A stretch of DNA of 41,171 nucleotides from Myxococcales bacterium (GTDB taxonomy: Bacteria; Myxococcota_A; Bradymonadia; Bradymonadales; Bradymonadaceae), in the NCBI GenBank assembly GCA_007120035.1, contig SKON01000125.1, positions 1-41,171 on the forward strand, in the 5' to 3' direction. The notes beneath the pieces are model-generated. The model did not search any database and was not told the origin of the DNA. It saw nothing but the letters and a program-made list of their open reading frames with translations. This document shows, one piece after another, positions 10,219 to 17,708 of the stretch. Numbering within the stretch: position 1 is the stretch's first letter; the number at the start of each line of letters is the position of its first letter. A program made the translations under genes and the position numbers.

Positions 10219-10252
10219 TCCCGGCTTCGACAACCCTCATCAGGAACTGACA

Positions 10253-12517
10253 ATGCGTTCGGTTATCTTTCTCGTTCTCGCATTTCTCCTCTTCACTACC
10301 CTCACCGCCTGCTACGGTCAGCGCCAATCCAATCGCCCCGGCAGTAGCTCCAGCCAGACCGAGAATGGCGAGAATGGCGAGAATGGTGAGAATGGTGAGA
10401 ACGGTGAGAACGGCGAGGAACTCCCGACGATCATCGATCTCGCGGGCCCACCGGAGTTCACCGACGAAGTGGAAGCCTCTTTCACTTTCTCCTGCTCCCA
10501 GGATGACTGCACCTTCCAATGCGACCTGAATGACACGGGGTTCACCACCTGCGAGTCCGGCGTCACCTACTTCGACCTCGAAGAGGGCGAACAGGTCTTC
10601 CAGGTGCGAGCCCTCGACGCCAGTGGACGGCAGGGCCCCGAGGCGACATGGGAGTGGACCGTGGACACCATCAGCCCCCTGGTGCTCGGCCTGGACGGTC
10701 CCGCCGATCCTACGAACGAGACCGACGCCACCTTCACCTTCTGGTGCTCTCTCTTCACCTGCCAATTCCGGTGCGAACTCACCGAGGCCACCGCTGGTGT
10801 GATCAGCGCCACCAGACCCTGCGACAATGGCGAGACCTATTCGGGCCTGGCAGACGGCCAGTACACCTTTCGCGTGTACGCAGTGACCCCCGAGGCCGAA
10901 GGGCCGGCTGCCAGCTGGACCTGGACCGTGGACTCCGCGGCGCCCCAACTCCTGGAACTCACGGGCCCCGACTCCCCAACTCTGGAGACCACGGCAACCT
11001 TCTCCTGGAGCTGTGACCAAACAGACTGTTCCTACGAGTGCACCCTCACCGGCACCAATCAGGGAACCCTCTTCGCCGCCGACGCCTGCGAGAGCGGGCT
11101 CCAACTCGATGGCCTGGCCAACGACGACTACGAACTCACCGTCCTCCCCGTCAACGCCCTGGGGACCCGCGGCGCGGCGCAATCCCACGGCTGGACCGTG
11201 GACACCACAACCCCGGAGGTCCTCCTTCTCCCCGGGGAATTTATCGAGGATATGGCCACATTCACCATCGGCTGCGACACCCCCGACTGCGATCTGGAGT
11301 GCGCTTTGGGCGCCGGCTCCTCCACGCCCTCCGGGTTCGTCCCCTGCCAGGGCCCCACCTACGAGATCCAGGGGCTCTCCTCTGGAACCCATACCTTCGC
11401 CCTCCGGGGCACGCTACCTACGGGGGCTACCGCCGTGGCGACCCACACCTGGGAGTCGTCTTTCATGGAGTGGGCCACCGTAGACAATGGCCTCGGCTTC
11501 TCCTGCGCGATCGGCGCCGACGAGACCCTCTGGTGCTGGGGATCCAACACCCAGGGTAAGCTCGGCATCGGCCAGGGCGCCCCAGGGACCTCCTCGCCGA
11601 TCCAGGTCGGCGAGGCGGCGGTGTGGTCGCAGCTCTCCCTGGGCAACGATTACGCCTGCGCCATCCGCACCAACGGGACTCTCTGGTGTTGGGGCGCAAA
11701 CAGCTACGGCTACCTGGGTCTGGGGGATACCCAGACTCGCGGGACCCCCACGCAGGTGGGATCGTCGACCTCCTGGACCCACGTCAGCGCCGGTTATAGC
11801 CACACTTGTGGCATCCGATCTGGTGAGCTCTACTGCTGGGGATACGGGCTAGGCTGGCGACTGGGCACGGGCAACCAGACCTCACAGCCCTCCCCCACCA
11901 GAGTGGGCACGGCCTCCAACTGGAGCTACGTGAGCGCCGGCCGCAACCATACCTGCGGCATCCGCGCCGGTGAACTCTACTGCTGGGGCGAGGGAACCCT
12001 GGGCCAAATCGGCGATGGCGGTGAGAGTAGCCGGACGCAGCCCTCCCGAGTGGGTACAGCCACGGATTGGACCTCCGTCCGGTCCGGCAACAGCTTCACC
12101 TGCGGTCGTCGCAGCAACGGCACCCTCTGGTGCTGGGGCTACAACGGCGACGGCAGCCTGGGCCTGGGCACGGTCAGCAACGCATCGACTCCCCAGCAGG
12201 TCGGAAGCCTCTCCTCCTGGGCGGAGGTCGCCACCGGTAACAGCCACACCTGTGGGCGCCGCGACGACGGCACCCTCTGGTGCTGGGGCTCCAACGTCAC
12301 CGGCCACCTGGGCCTGGGAACTGCCGGCGGCAACCATCCCACACCTCAGCAGGTAGGTACCGACACCGACTGGGCCACCGCTGGAATTGACCGATCCTCC
12401 TGTGGAATCCGCGACGACGGCACCCTCTGGTGCTGGGGCTCCAACACCTCCGGACAGCTCGGCGTGGGCGACACCACCCGACGCACGGCACCCACCCGGG
12501 TGTTGATGGCCCAGTGA
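10253..12517 (+). CDS. Ig-like and RCC1-repeat lipoprotein
   Basis: 754 residues. The ATG at 10253 is chosen because it follows AGGAA at 7-nt spacing and opens a signal peptide ending LTAC (lipidated Cys20). An upstream in-frame TTG lies inside the -35 box. After a low-complexity ENG linker (residues 37-54) come four Cys-containing Ig-like modules of about 90-100 residues, three ending in a 'WTVDT/S' motif (for example CSQDDCTFQC, CDQTDCSYEC). Seven RCC1-type propeller repeats follow from about residue 405 to the end, each with a 'LWCWG' or 'LYCWG' strand and 'LGLG' turn, enough for a closed seven-bladed propeller. A surface-exposed binding or adhesive role is an inference. RCC1 repeats do not imply GTPase exchange activity here. 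Confidence 0.9.
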   Translation: MRSVIFLVLAFLLFTTLTACYGQRQSNRPGSSSSQTENGENGENGENGENGENGEELPTIIDLAGPPEFTDEVEASFTFSCSQDDCTFQCDLNDTGFTTCESGVTYFDLEEGEQVFQVRALDASGRQGPEATWEWTVDTISPLVLGLDGPADPTNETDATFTFWCSLFTCQFRCELTEATAGVISATRPCDNGETYSGLADGQYTFRVYAVTPEAEGPAASWTWTVDSAAPQLLELTGPDSPTLETTATFSWSCDQTDCSYECTLTGTNQGTLFAADACESGLQLDGLANDDYELTVLPVNALGTRGAAQSHGWTVDTTTPEVLLLPGEFIEDMATFTIGCDTPDCDLECALGAGSSTPSGFVPCQGPTYEIQGLSSGTHTFALRGTLPTGATAVATHTWESSFMEWATVDNGLGFSCAIGADETLWCWGSNTQGKLGIGQGAPGTSSPIQVGEAAVWSQLSLGNDYACAIRTNGTLWCWGANSYGYLGLGDTQTRGTPTQVGSSTSWTHVSAGYSHTCGIRSGELYCWGYGLGWRLGTGNQTSQPSPTRVGTASNWSYVSAGRNHTCGIRAGELYCWGEGTLGQIGDGGESSRTQPSRVGTATDWTSVRSGNSFTCGRRSNGTLWCWGYNGDGSLGLGTVSNASTPQQVGSLSSWAEVATGNSHTCGRRDDGTLWCWGSNVTGHLGLGTAGGNHPTPQQVGTDTDWATAGIDRSSCGIRDDGTLWCWGSNTSGQLGVGDTTRRTAPTRVLMAQ
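10361..10414 (+). repeat. Six 9-bp tandem repeats encoding Glu-Asn-Gly
   Basis: Six in-frame units of GAGAATGGC or synonymous variants differing only at AAT/AAC and GGC/GGT. They form the flexible spacer between the lipid anchor and the Ig-like domains. All differences are silent. Confidence 0.9.
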
Positions 12518-12614
12518 ATTCGGATTGGCTGTGCGTACTCTCGCACGAATCGCCCATCACCGGAGACAACCTAAGGTGGGACTGCGGCCGGTCCGGCACG
12601 GAGACCGTCGTGGC

Positions 12615-14378
12615 TCAGAAGTGGAGCCGCGTCTGAGGAAAGCCCAGCACCCGCAGCGCGACGTATCCCATGGCCGCGACCCCGGGGGTCTCCCCATCCA
12701 AAACGACCTCGGTCATCCAGGCAACCCCCGCTGACTCCAGGGCGTCCCAGAGGCGGTCTCCGGGCAGCAGCCGACCGGACTCGGTCACCAGGGATCCCGG
12801 GGCCAGGAGCACAGCATCCTCGGCGTGGTATCCTGCGGGCAACGACTCGCCAACGAATACCCACTGGCGGCCAAACCGCGTGTCCACCCGTTCTCCCTCC
12901 CGGTCTTCCAGGCGCCGCGTCGGATCACGCCGCACCTCCATCTCCTTGGGGTGAATCGCCACGTCCAGCGCCGTCAAGGGCTCGGCAATCAGGGTCTCCT
13001 CCGTCGTCAGGGAGTACCCCGCCACCTCCCACCCCGACACGCCCTCGGCGCAGAGGGAGACAAACTCATGGCCCATGTATTCCAGGAGCCAGAATGTCCA
13101 GGCCGCCGCCGGTGTGAGCCCTTCCTCATCGCAGACCACCGCCTCGATGCGATCACCCAAACCGATAGCACCGAGGCGCTCCGCCCACTCCTCCAGAGTC
13201 CGGTCCCCGGCATCCTCCCCATTCCCCAGATCGAGGTGCACCGACCAGGGGATGTGCCCCCCCTCACGGGCTGCTACGGGCCGTACGTCCAAGACCAGAG
13301 CCGGAGCGTCCTGCATCAGGGTCTGGATCCGATCCCCACTCCACCAGTTGATCCAATCGCTGTCCCGTACCATCTCGGGGTGCTGGTAGAGGTGCAACGG
13401 TAGATCCCGAGGATCCCACAGCCACGCCACCACGGCGTCCTGATAATTGCGCACCTCTTCATGCCCCAGGAGATGGCGCACGACGAAGTATCCGCAGGTC
13501 GACAGCGGCCCACCGCCACAGTACGTGATGATCTCATTCTCCAATGAGACCCCGGAGAACTCGAAGATGGCCTGGATCTCACTCGTGCTCCGCCAGGTCC
13601 GATCGGCGTTGACGAAGAATCCCAACGGAATCGACTTCGTCGAAGGGATATGGCCCGGACGCGAGTACGGCAGGTGCGTGCCAAAGTGCCAGCTCGGCAA
13701 GAGAGAGCTCAAGAGCGTCCGCTGAGGATGATAGAGGCTCTCCACCACATAGTCCGTGTCCACGATCATCCCCTCGTCTCGGACCACGGCGTTGAAGGTT
13801 CCCGGCTCAGGCACCACCACCTCTTCGCCGACCTCTCGCTCCTCGGCCTGCCACTTAAAGAACCCCCCGTCGAGCAGATAGCTGTGCTGATGCCCGTAAT
13901 ACTCCAGGATGAAGATCACCATCGCCGCGAAGAAGGTCCCACCATCATCGTAGACCACCACCACCGAATCATCGTCGATCCCAAGGCCCCGTATCGCCTC
14001 CTGAATATGCTCTTCGCCGGCGTAGGCGAAGGGGAAGTCCGCCGTGAAGTCGCCGAAGATATCCAGGCCCCCGCCATACGACACGTTCCGCCCCCGGGAG
14101 AGATACTCCTCCTCCGAAAACGACGCGCTCACCGCTCCGGGGATCTTCCCCTCCAAGTACTGACCGGTCCGCCGCGCGTCCACCACGACCAGGCCGGACG
14201 CTCCCAGATGCTCTGCCAGCCACTCCGTGGTCACAAGGCGACGTTCTGACTCGACCTCCAGACGCGGCCCCTCCTCCTGGCCACCACCACAACCCCAGCC
14301 AAGGGGGATCAAGGCCGCCACGAGAAAGAGGCATGCGATCCCCACCAACCCACGAACTTGCAACGATCTCATTATCAT
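12615..14378 (-). CDS. Multi-domain rhodanese-like lipoprotein
   Basis: 587 residues with a signal peptide whose lipobox is LGWGC (Cys30). Four rhodanese-like modules can be read. Module 1 (about 45-185; VVVDARRTGQYLEGKIPGA) has Asp144 in 'VVYDDGGTF' where the catalytic Cys should be. Module 2 (about 200-325) keeps an active-site loop C287-GGGPLST. Module 3 (about 345-455; LVLDVRPVAAREGGHIP) has Cys416 in 'VVCDEEGLTP', a longer atypical loop. Module 4 (about 485-587) is degenerate and lacks Cys. The known family reaction is sulfur transfer from thiosulfate or mercaptopyruvate through a Cys persulfide; here it would act on the envelope side. Other rhodaneses usually have one or two modules. 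The first ATG is used; a second ATG two codons later is equally possible. Confidence 0.9.
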   Translation of the reverse strand: MIMRSLQVRGLVGIACLFLVAALIPLGWGCGGGQEEGPRLEVESERRLVTTEWLAEHLGASGLVVVDARRTGQYLEGKIPGAVSASFSEEEYLSRGRNVSYGGGLDIFGDFTADFPFAYAGEEHIQEAIRGLGIDDDSVVVVYDDGGTFFAAMVIFILEYYGHQHSYLLDGGFFKWQAEEREVGEEVVVPEPGTFNAVVRDEGMIVDTDYVVESLYHPQRTLLSSLLPSWHFGTHLPYSRPGHIPSTKSIPLGFFVNADRTWRSTSEIQAIFEFSGVSLENEIITYCGGGPLSTCGYFVVRHLLGHEEVRNYQDAVVAWLWDPRDLPLHLYQHPEMVRDSDWINWWSGDRIQTLMQDAPALVLDVRPVAAREGGHIPWSVHLDLGNGEDAGDRTLEEWAERLGAIGLGDRIEAVVCDEEGLTPAAAWTFWLLEYMGHEFVSLCAEGVSGWEVAGYSLTTEETLIAEPLTALDVAIHPKEMEVRRDPTRRLEDREGERVDTRFGRQWVFVGESLPAGYHAEDAVLLAPGSLVTESGRLLPGDRLWDALESAGVAWMTEVVLDGETPGVAAMGYVALRVLGFPQTRLHF

Positions 14379-14460
14379 TCTCCCTGCTTATCTTGCTTTT
14401 CGCTCTCTTATCGATCACCGTAAGGACGAGCTCCTGTCGGTCAATACTGGACGTCCTTTC

Positions 14461-14538
14461 TTTTCTGCCGCCATCTACATGAAGTCCCGGCGTCTTCTCC
14501 GCCGTGGCCTCGGGAAAGCCCAACACCCGGGAGGCCTA
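14461..14538 (-). pseudogene. Possible remnant of a second rhodanese 3' end
   Basis: On the minus strand this stretch reads RVLGFPEATAEKTPG, close to the RVLGFPQTRLHF end of the neighbouring rhodanese gene. At DNA level GAAAGCCCAACACCCG here matches GAAAGCCCAGCACCCG at about 12639 in 15 of 16 positions. Stops flank it. It sits directly upstream of the intact gene, as expected after tandem duplication and decay. The match is short, so chance is not excluded. Confidence 0.25.
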
Positions 14539-14573
14539 CTTCTCCTGCCGCGTCAACCACCCAGAGTAGACCT

Positions 14574-15086
14574 GTGATCCGTTCTTCTATTATCGTCATG
14601 CTCTTTGCAGCCTTCCTGGTCGCCTGCACCACCAATGCGTCGACCCCCTCGACATCCGACGAAGAGCTCGAACCCTTGGCCGAGGAGACGCCGAGGATCT
14701 CAGCGCCCACAAGTGATGAACGTGACCAGAGAGAAGAGAGAGACGAAATGGCAACCGTGAATCACGATCACCTCCACTTTCATGACGACGTCGATCCCAC
14801 GGAGACCCTCGCCAGAATCCGAGAGGCCTTACAGTGGCAGTCCACACAGCCACAACACGCCGGCAGCCCGACGTTGGGCACCATCGAGGAGTTGACCCAG
14901 GAGCACTACTTGGAAGTCCGAGAGCAGAATGGCCAGCTCTTTCTCCACTTATACCCTGCCACGCCCCCCCACTTGTGGGAGGTCACCTTCACCATCAATG
15001 AGGCAAACCAGGTGGTTGACATGGTGACTGCAACCATGGCCGACGAAGCGCCGCCCCCTGTCCCAGAGAACTTCGACGATCTGTAG
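14574..15086 (+). CDS. Small His-rich lipoprotein of unknown function
   Basis: 170 residues from a GTG start, which gives the positively charged n-region missing from the next candidate (ATG at 14598). The lipobox is LVAC (Cys18). A disordered acidic, Ser/Thr-rich linker (20-60) is followed by a His cluster with H64, H66, H68 and H70 and then D71-D72 (HDHLHFHDDVD), a spacing that could bind a divalent metal. The C-terminal half is a compact alpha/beta domain with no family I recognise (LFLHLYPATPPHLWEVTF). It is divergent from the rhodanese gene. Codon bias is milder than in the core genes. There is no strong ribosome-binding site, so the exact start is uncertain. Confidence 0.75.
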   Translation: MIRSSIIVMLFAAFLVACTTNASTPSTSDEELEPLAEETPRISAPTSDERDQREERDEMATVNHDHLHFHDDVDPTETLARIREALQWQSTQPQHAGSPTLGTIEELTQEHYLEVREQNGQLFLHLYPATPPHLWEVTFTINEANQVVDMVTATMADEAPPPVPENFDDL

Positions 15087-15146
15087 GATCATAAGCATTC
15101 AACCCTGGTGAAACTACCACGGCGACTACCAATGCCTGCACCTCCC

Positions 15147-15162
15147 GGGGCAACGCTGCCCC
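15147..15162 (+). other. Small hairpin between two lipoprotein genes
   Basis: GGGGCA (15147-15152) pairs with TGCCCC (15157-15162) over a 4-nt loop, about 60 nt after the stop of the His-rich lipoprotein. No T-run follows. The rest of 15087-15293 shows nothing else clear apart from the GAGG ribosome-binding site of the next gene. Confidence 0.3.
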
Positions 15163-15293
15163 GAAAGGGGATGCGTCTACCCTTGACCGGTTCCTCTCCG
15201 CTACTACTGGTCGAATGTGCTGAGGTGCTGCTGTAGCTGGCGCTCAAGCCGATCAACAGACACCAGGTTTATGAAACAAAAAATGAGGTTGTA

Positions 15294-16184
15294 GTGACTC
15301 TCTTCGGGACGGACCGCATCCATTCGTACTCTCACCTCCTACTACTCTTGATCCTGTCTCTGGCACTTCTGGGTGCCTGTGAGCTCTCGGGGAGCTTCGA
15401 CGATGAGTTTGAGCCCAACGACTCCATCAACGAGGCCTACCCCATCGAGCTGGGAGAGAGTTACTCCGCCTACATCACCCAAGACGACGTAGACTTTTTC
15501 GAGTTTTATACCGAGCACGGGTCGGACACCTTTGACGAGGTGGAGATTCGGGTCACCGACGTCGGCTCCGATCTGGTGATCAGCGTCGCCGTCTACGACT
15601 CCGACCGAGAGCTCGTCTACCAGAGCAACAGCCGCACAGAGGGCGCCAGCCACACCAGCGTCCTGCGTGACCTTCAATCCGACGGACCCTACTACGTTCG
15701 CTTCAGCGGCACCTGGCCCCATAGCTTCGATATCGACGGCGCCGGAGATCACCGCTCCACGGGTCGCTACACCTTCACGGTCCAAAACCTCAACGCTAAC
15801 GATGAGTTCGCCGGCAACCACAGCATCGAAGACGCTCATCCCATCGAGCCTGGTCAAAACTACGACGGCGTCCTGGTCTCCGATCATGAGGCCGACTACT
15901 ACTCCTTCACCCCCTCCTCCGATGAGATGGCCCTGGCCGTCACCCAGGCGGGCTCGGAGCTCGTCGTCGGCGTCGCTCTCTACGGACCGAACCGACAGAT
16001 CCTGGGTAGTCAGAACACCAACACCCCCGGCGCTCTCTTGAACATCAACCTCAACAATATGGACACCAGCGCCACCTACTACCTCCGCTTCAGCGGAACC
16101 TGGCCCCATGACTATGAGGTGGGAGGAATCGGCGACCACCAGGCCCGCGGCCCCTACTCCTTCTCCGTCCACGACGTCGACTGA
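15294..16184 (+). CDS. Lipoprotein with two PPC-like beta-sandwich domains
   Basis: 296 residues. The GTG start is supported by GAGG at 15285-15288 (5-nt spacing) and by a signal peptide with lipobox LLGAC (Cys29). Two homologous modules of about 125 residues follow. Each opens with a 'PNDSINEAYPIELG' or 'NHSIEDAHPIEPG' strand and a 'DDVDFFEFYT' or 'HEADYYSFTP' strand, and each ends with a near-identical 'RFSGTWPH' segment. The pattern fits bacterial pre-peptidase C-terminal (PPC) domains, which in other proteins accompany secreted proteases. No protease domain is attached here, so a stand-alone surface binding or stability role is inferred. A terminator follows. Confidence 0.85.
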   Translation: MTLFGTDRIHSYSHLLLLLILSLALLGACELSGSFDDEFEPNDSINEAYPIELGESYSAYITQDDVDFFEFYTEHGSDTFDEVEIRVTDVGSDLVISVAVYDSDRELVYQSNSRTEGASHTSVLRDLQSDGPYYVRFSGTWPHSFDIDGAGDHRSTGRYTFTVQNLNANDEFAGNHSIEDAHPIEPGQNYDGVLVSDHEADYYSFTPSSDEMALAVTQAGSELVVGVALYGPNRQILGSQNTNTPGALLNINLNNMDTSATYYLRFSGTWPHDYEVGGIGDHQARGPYSFSVHDVD

Positions 16185-16212
16185 TCCGCCGCCCATCTTC
16201 AAGACTCATCGC

Positions 16213-16253
16213 ACCCGTCCAGGATCTCCGGCTCTTGGACGGGTTCTCTCTTT
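16213..16253 (+). terminator. Rho-independent terminator after the PPC lipoprotein
   Basis: A perfect 9-bp stem, ACCCGTCCA (16213-16221) with TGGACGGGT (16236-16244), a 14-nt loop and a pyrimidine/T-rich tail TTCTCTCTTT. It lies about 30 nt past the stop codon. Confidence 0.75.
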
Positions 16254-16297
16254 ATCCCGGTCACGTGGGCTGAGGCCGCGGGGTTAGCGAGGGCAGG

Positions 16298-16369
16298 TCA
16301 TTCGGCGAACTCTTCTTCGATCTTGGTGGCGATCTTCTCGATCCAGTCGGCGGGGGCCGTGGTGAACCA
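16298..16369 (-). pseudogene. Possible 3' fragment of a lost gene
   Basis: The 430-bp gap 16185-16614 holds the terminator and little else. On the minus strand 16298-16369 reads WFTTAPADWIEKIATKIEEE and ends FAE-stop. This is an amphipathic helical tail typical of a real C-terminus, but a stop lies just upstream at about 16379. I read it as a decayed gene end. A 36-codon ORF on the plus strand at 16461 is not convincing. Confidence 0.2.
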
Positions 16370-16614
16370 CCTCCCCGTTCACCGGGGTTGAATTCGTCGC
16401 ACCGCTCATACATCCTCGTCTGAACGCCCGCCACCTCCCGGGACCACTGACAGGTCCACCATGAGCGATCGCTTCCGCCAGGGCCGGTTTACCGCCCACC
16501 AACTGCCCCATAGCGCCGACGCCCTGTCACTTCATCGACGAGACCTCGACAGCCTGATGAAATCGACATAGATGAGCGCAACCACCTGACCCATAGACCC
16601 ATAGGACCCCCCAA

Positions 16615-17568
16615 TTGCCTCGCCTCACCCTCCTCCCGGGAGACATCACCACGGCCCGCGTGGACGCTCTGGTCAACGCCTGGAACCGTAACTTCATCCC
16701 TCACTGGCTCTTGATCCCTCAGGGGGTCGCCGGTGCCCTTCGCCGCCGGGCCGGCAGCGCGCCCTTCCGCGAGGTTCGCCGCGCCGGGCTCCTGCCCTTG
16801 GGAGGCATCGTCGAGACCGGCCCCGGCCGGCTCACCGATGTGGGCTGCATCCTCCACGTCGCCGCCCTTCACGCCACCTGGCGCTCCTCGGGGCGGGCCA
16901 TCGAGCTCTCCGCCGCCGCGATCTTCCGTCACGCCGCCGACCGCGAGTTCGACAGCCTGGCCATCCCCCTCTTGGGCTCCGGTACCGGCGGCGTCGACCC
17001 CGCCGCCTCCTTCCGGATCCTGCACGACGCCTGGCGGGCCGCCCCCCGCCGCCCGGCCCGCACGGAGCTCTACGTCTTCGACTACCCCCTCTACACCGAC
17101 CTCCTCGAAGCCCAGGGCTGGCGCCAGGGCCTCGACCTCCTGGGCGCCGGTGACTTCTGGGACGCCCACGAAGCCTTCGAGGATATCTGGGCGCTCCTGC
17201 CAGACTCCCCGGCCCGCGAGGCCCTGCAGGCCCTGATCCAGATCGCCGCCGCCTGCCACAAGCTCCACCAGGCCGCCACCCGCGACCCCGCCGGCATGCA
17301 ACGGGGTATGCAGGCTCTCCTCCACACTGCGACCGCTCACCTCAACGCCGGGCACCTCGACGTCAGGCAAGACGGTGGCCCCGAAAGAGCCCTGCTCCCC
17401 GGTTTCCCTCTGGAGCCAGCCCACCAGACTCTCGCCGCCCTCACCATCCTCCTCGACGACTGGCGCGACGACGCGCCCCTGGACGCCCTCATACGTCGGG
17501 CCACCGACCTCACCGCCGACCTCGCTGACGCGCTGGCCACGGCGCCACTCCTGCGCGCGAGCCCCTAG
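16615..17568 (+). CDS. Macro domain fused to DUF309
   Basis: 317 residues. TTG at 16615 is the only possible start, because an in-frame TAG lies at 16594. Residues 1-158 form a macro (ADP-ribose-binding) domain: LLPGDITTARVDALVNAWN, the 'QGVAGAL' loop, 'ILHVAALHATW', and the 'PLLGSGTGGVDP' loop that binds the distal ribose/phosphate in this family. Residues 170-300 are a DUF309 helical domain with its 'FWDAHEAFEDIW' signature and 'ALIQIAAACHKLHQ' helix. Known: macro domains bind or hydrolyse ADP-ribose adducts; DUF309 has no established reaction. The fusion suggests DUF309 acts on or near ADP-ribose-related ligands, which is inference. The protein is cytoplasmic, with no signal peptide. The Kelch gene follows after 140 bp with its own promoter. 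Confidence 0.88.
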   Translation: MPRLTLLPGDITTARVDALVNAWNRNFIPHWLLIPQGVAGALRRRAGSAPFREVRRAGLLPLGGIVETGPGRLTDVGCILHVAALHATWRSSGRAIELSAAAIFRHAADREFDSLAIPLLGSGTGGVDPAASFRILHDAWRAAPRRPARTELYVFDYPLYTDLLEAQGWRQGLDLLGAGDFWDAHEAFEDIWALLPDSPAREALQALIQIAAACHKLHQAATRDPAGMQRGMQALLHTATAHLNAGHLDVRQDGGPERALLPGFPLEPAHQTLAALTILLDDWRDDAPLDALIRRATDLTADLADALATAPLLRASP

Positions 17569-17631
17569 CGGCGCGGTTGGCGGCGTGGGACGGCGTGGGA
17601 CACCACGACCCACTCCGACAACCCCCAAACA

Positions 17632-17660
17632 TTGACATTCCCCCCCGACCTCGCTACTTC
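17632..17660 (+). promoter_or_regulatory. Sigma70-type promoter for the Kelch lipoprotein
   Basis: A consensus -35 TTGACA (17632-17637), a 17-bp spacer and a weak -10 TACTTC (17655-17660), about 50 nt before the ATG at 17709. It shares the TTGACATTC string with the promoter at 10190. Confidence 0.45.
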
Positions 17661-17708
17661 TCCTCACCGTTGTACACACCCCCAGAGAACGAACCTTCGG
17701 AGTCGGCG

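Noticed and set aside
9485..11392. 635-codon minus-strand ORF
   Set aside because: Overlaps the RCC1 lipoprotein and the 9308 gene; contains low-complexity repeats made by the ENG tract.
16461..16571. 36-codon plus-strand ORF in the 16185-16614 gap
   Set aside because: No ribosome-binding site or recognisable content; likely chance.
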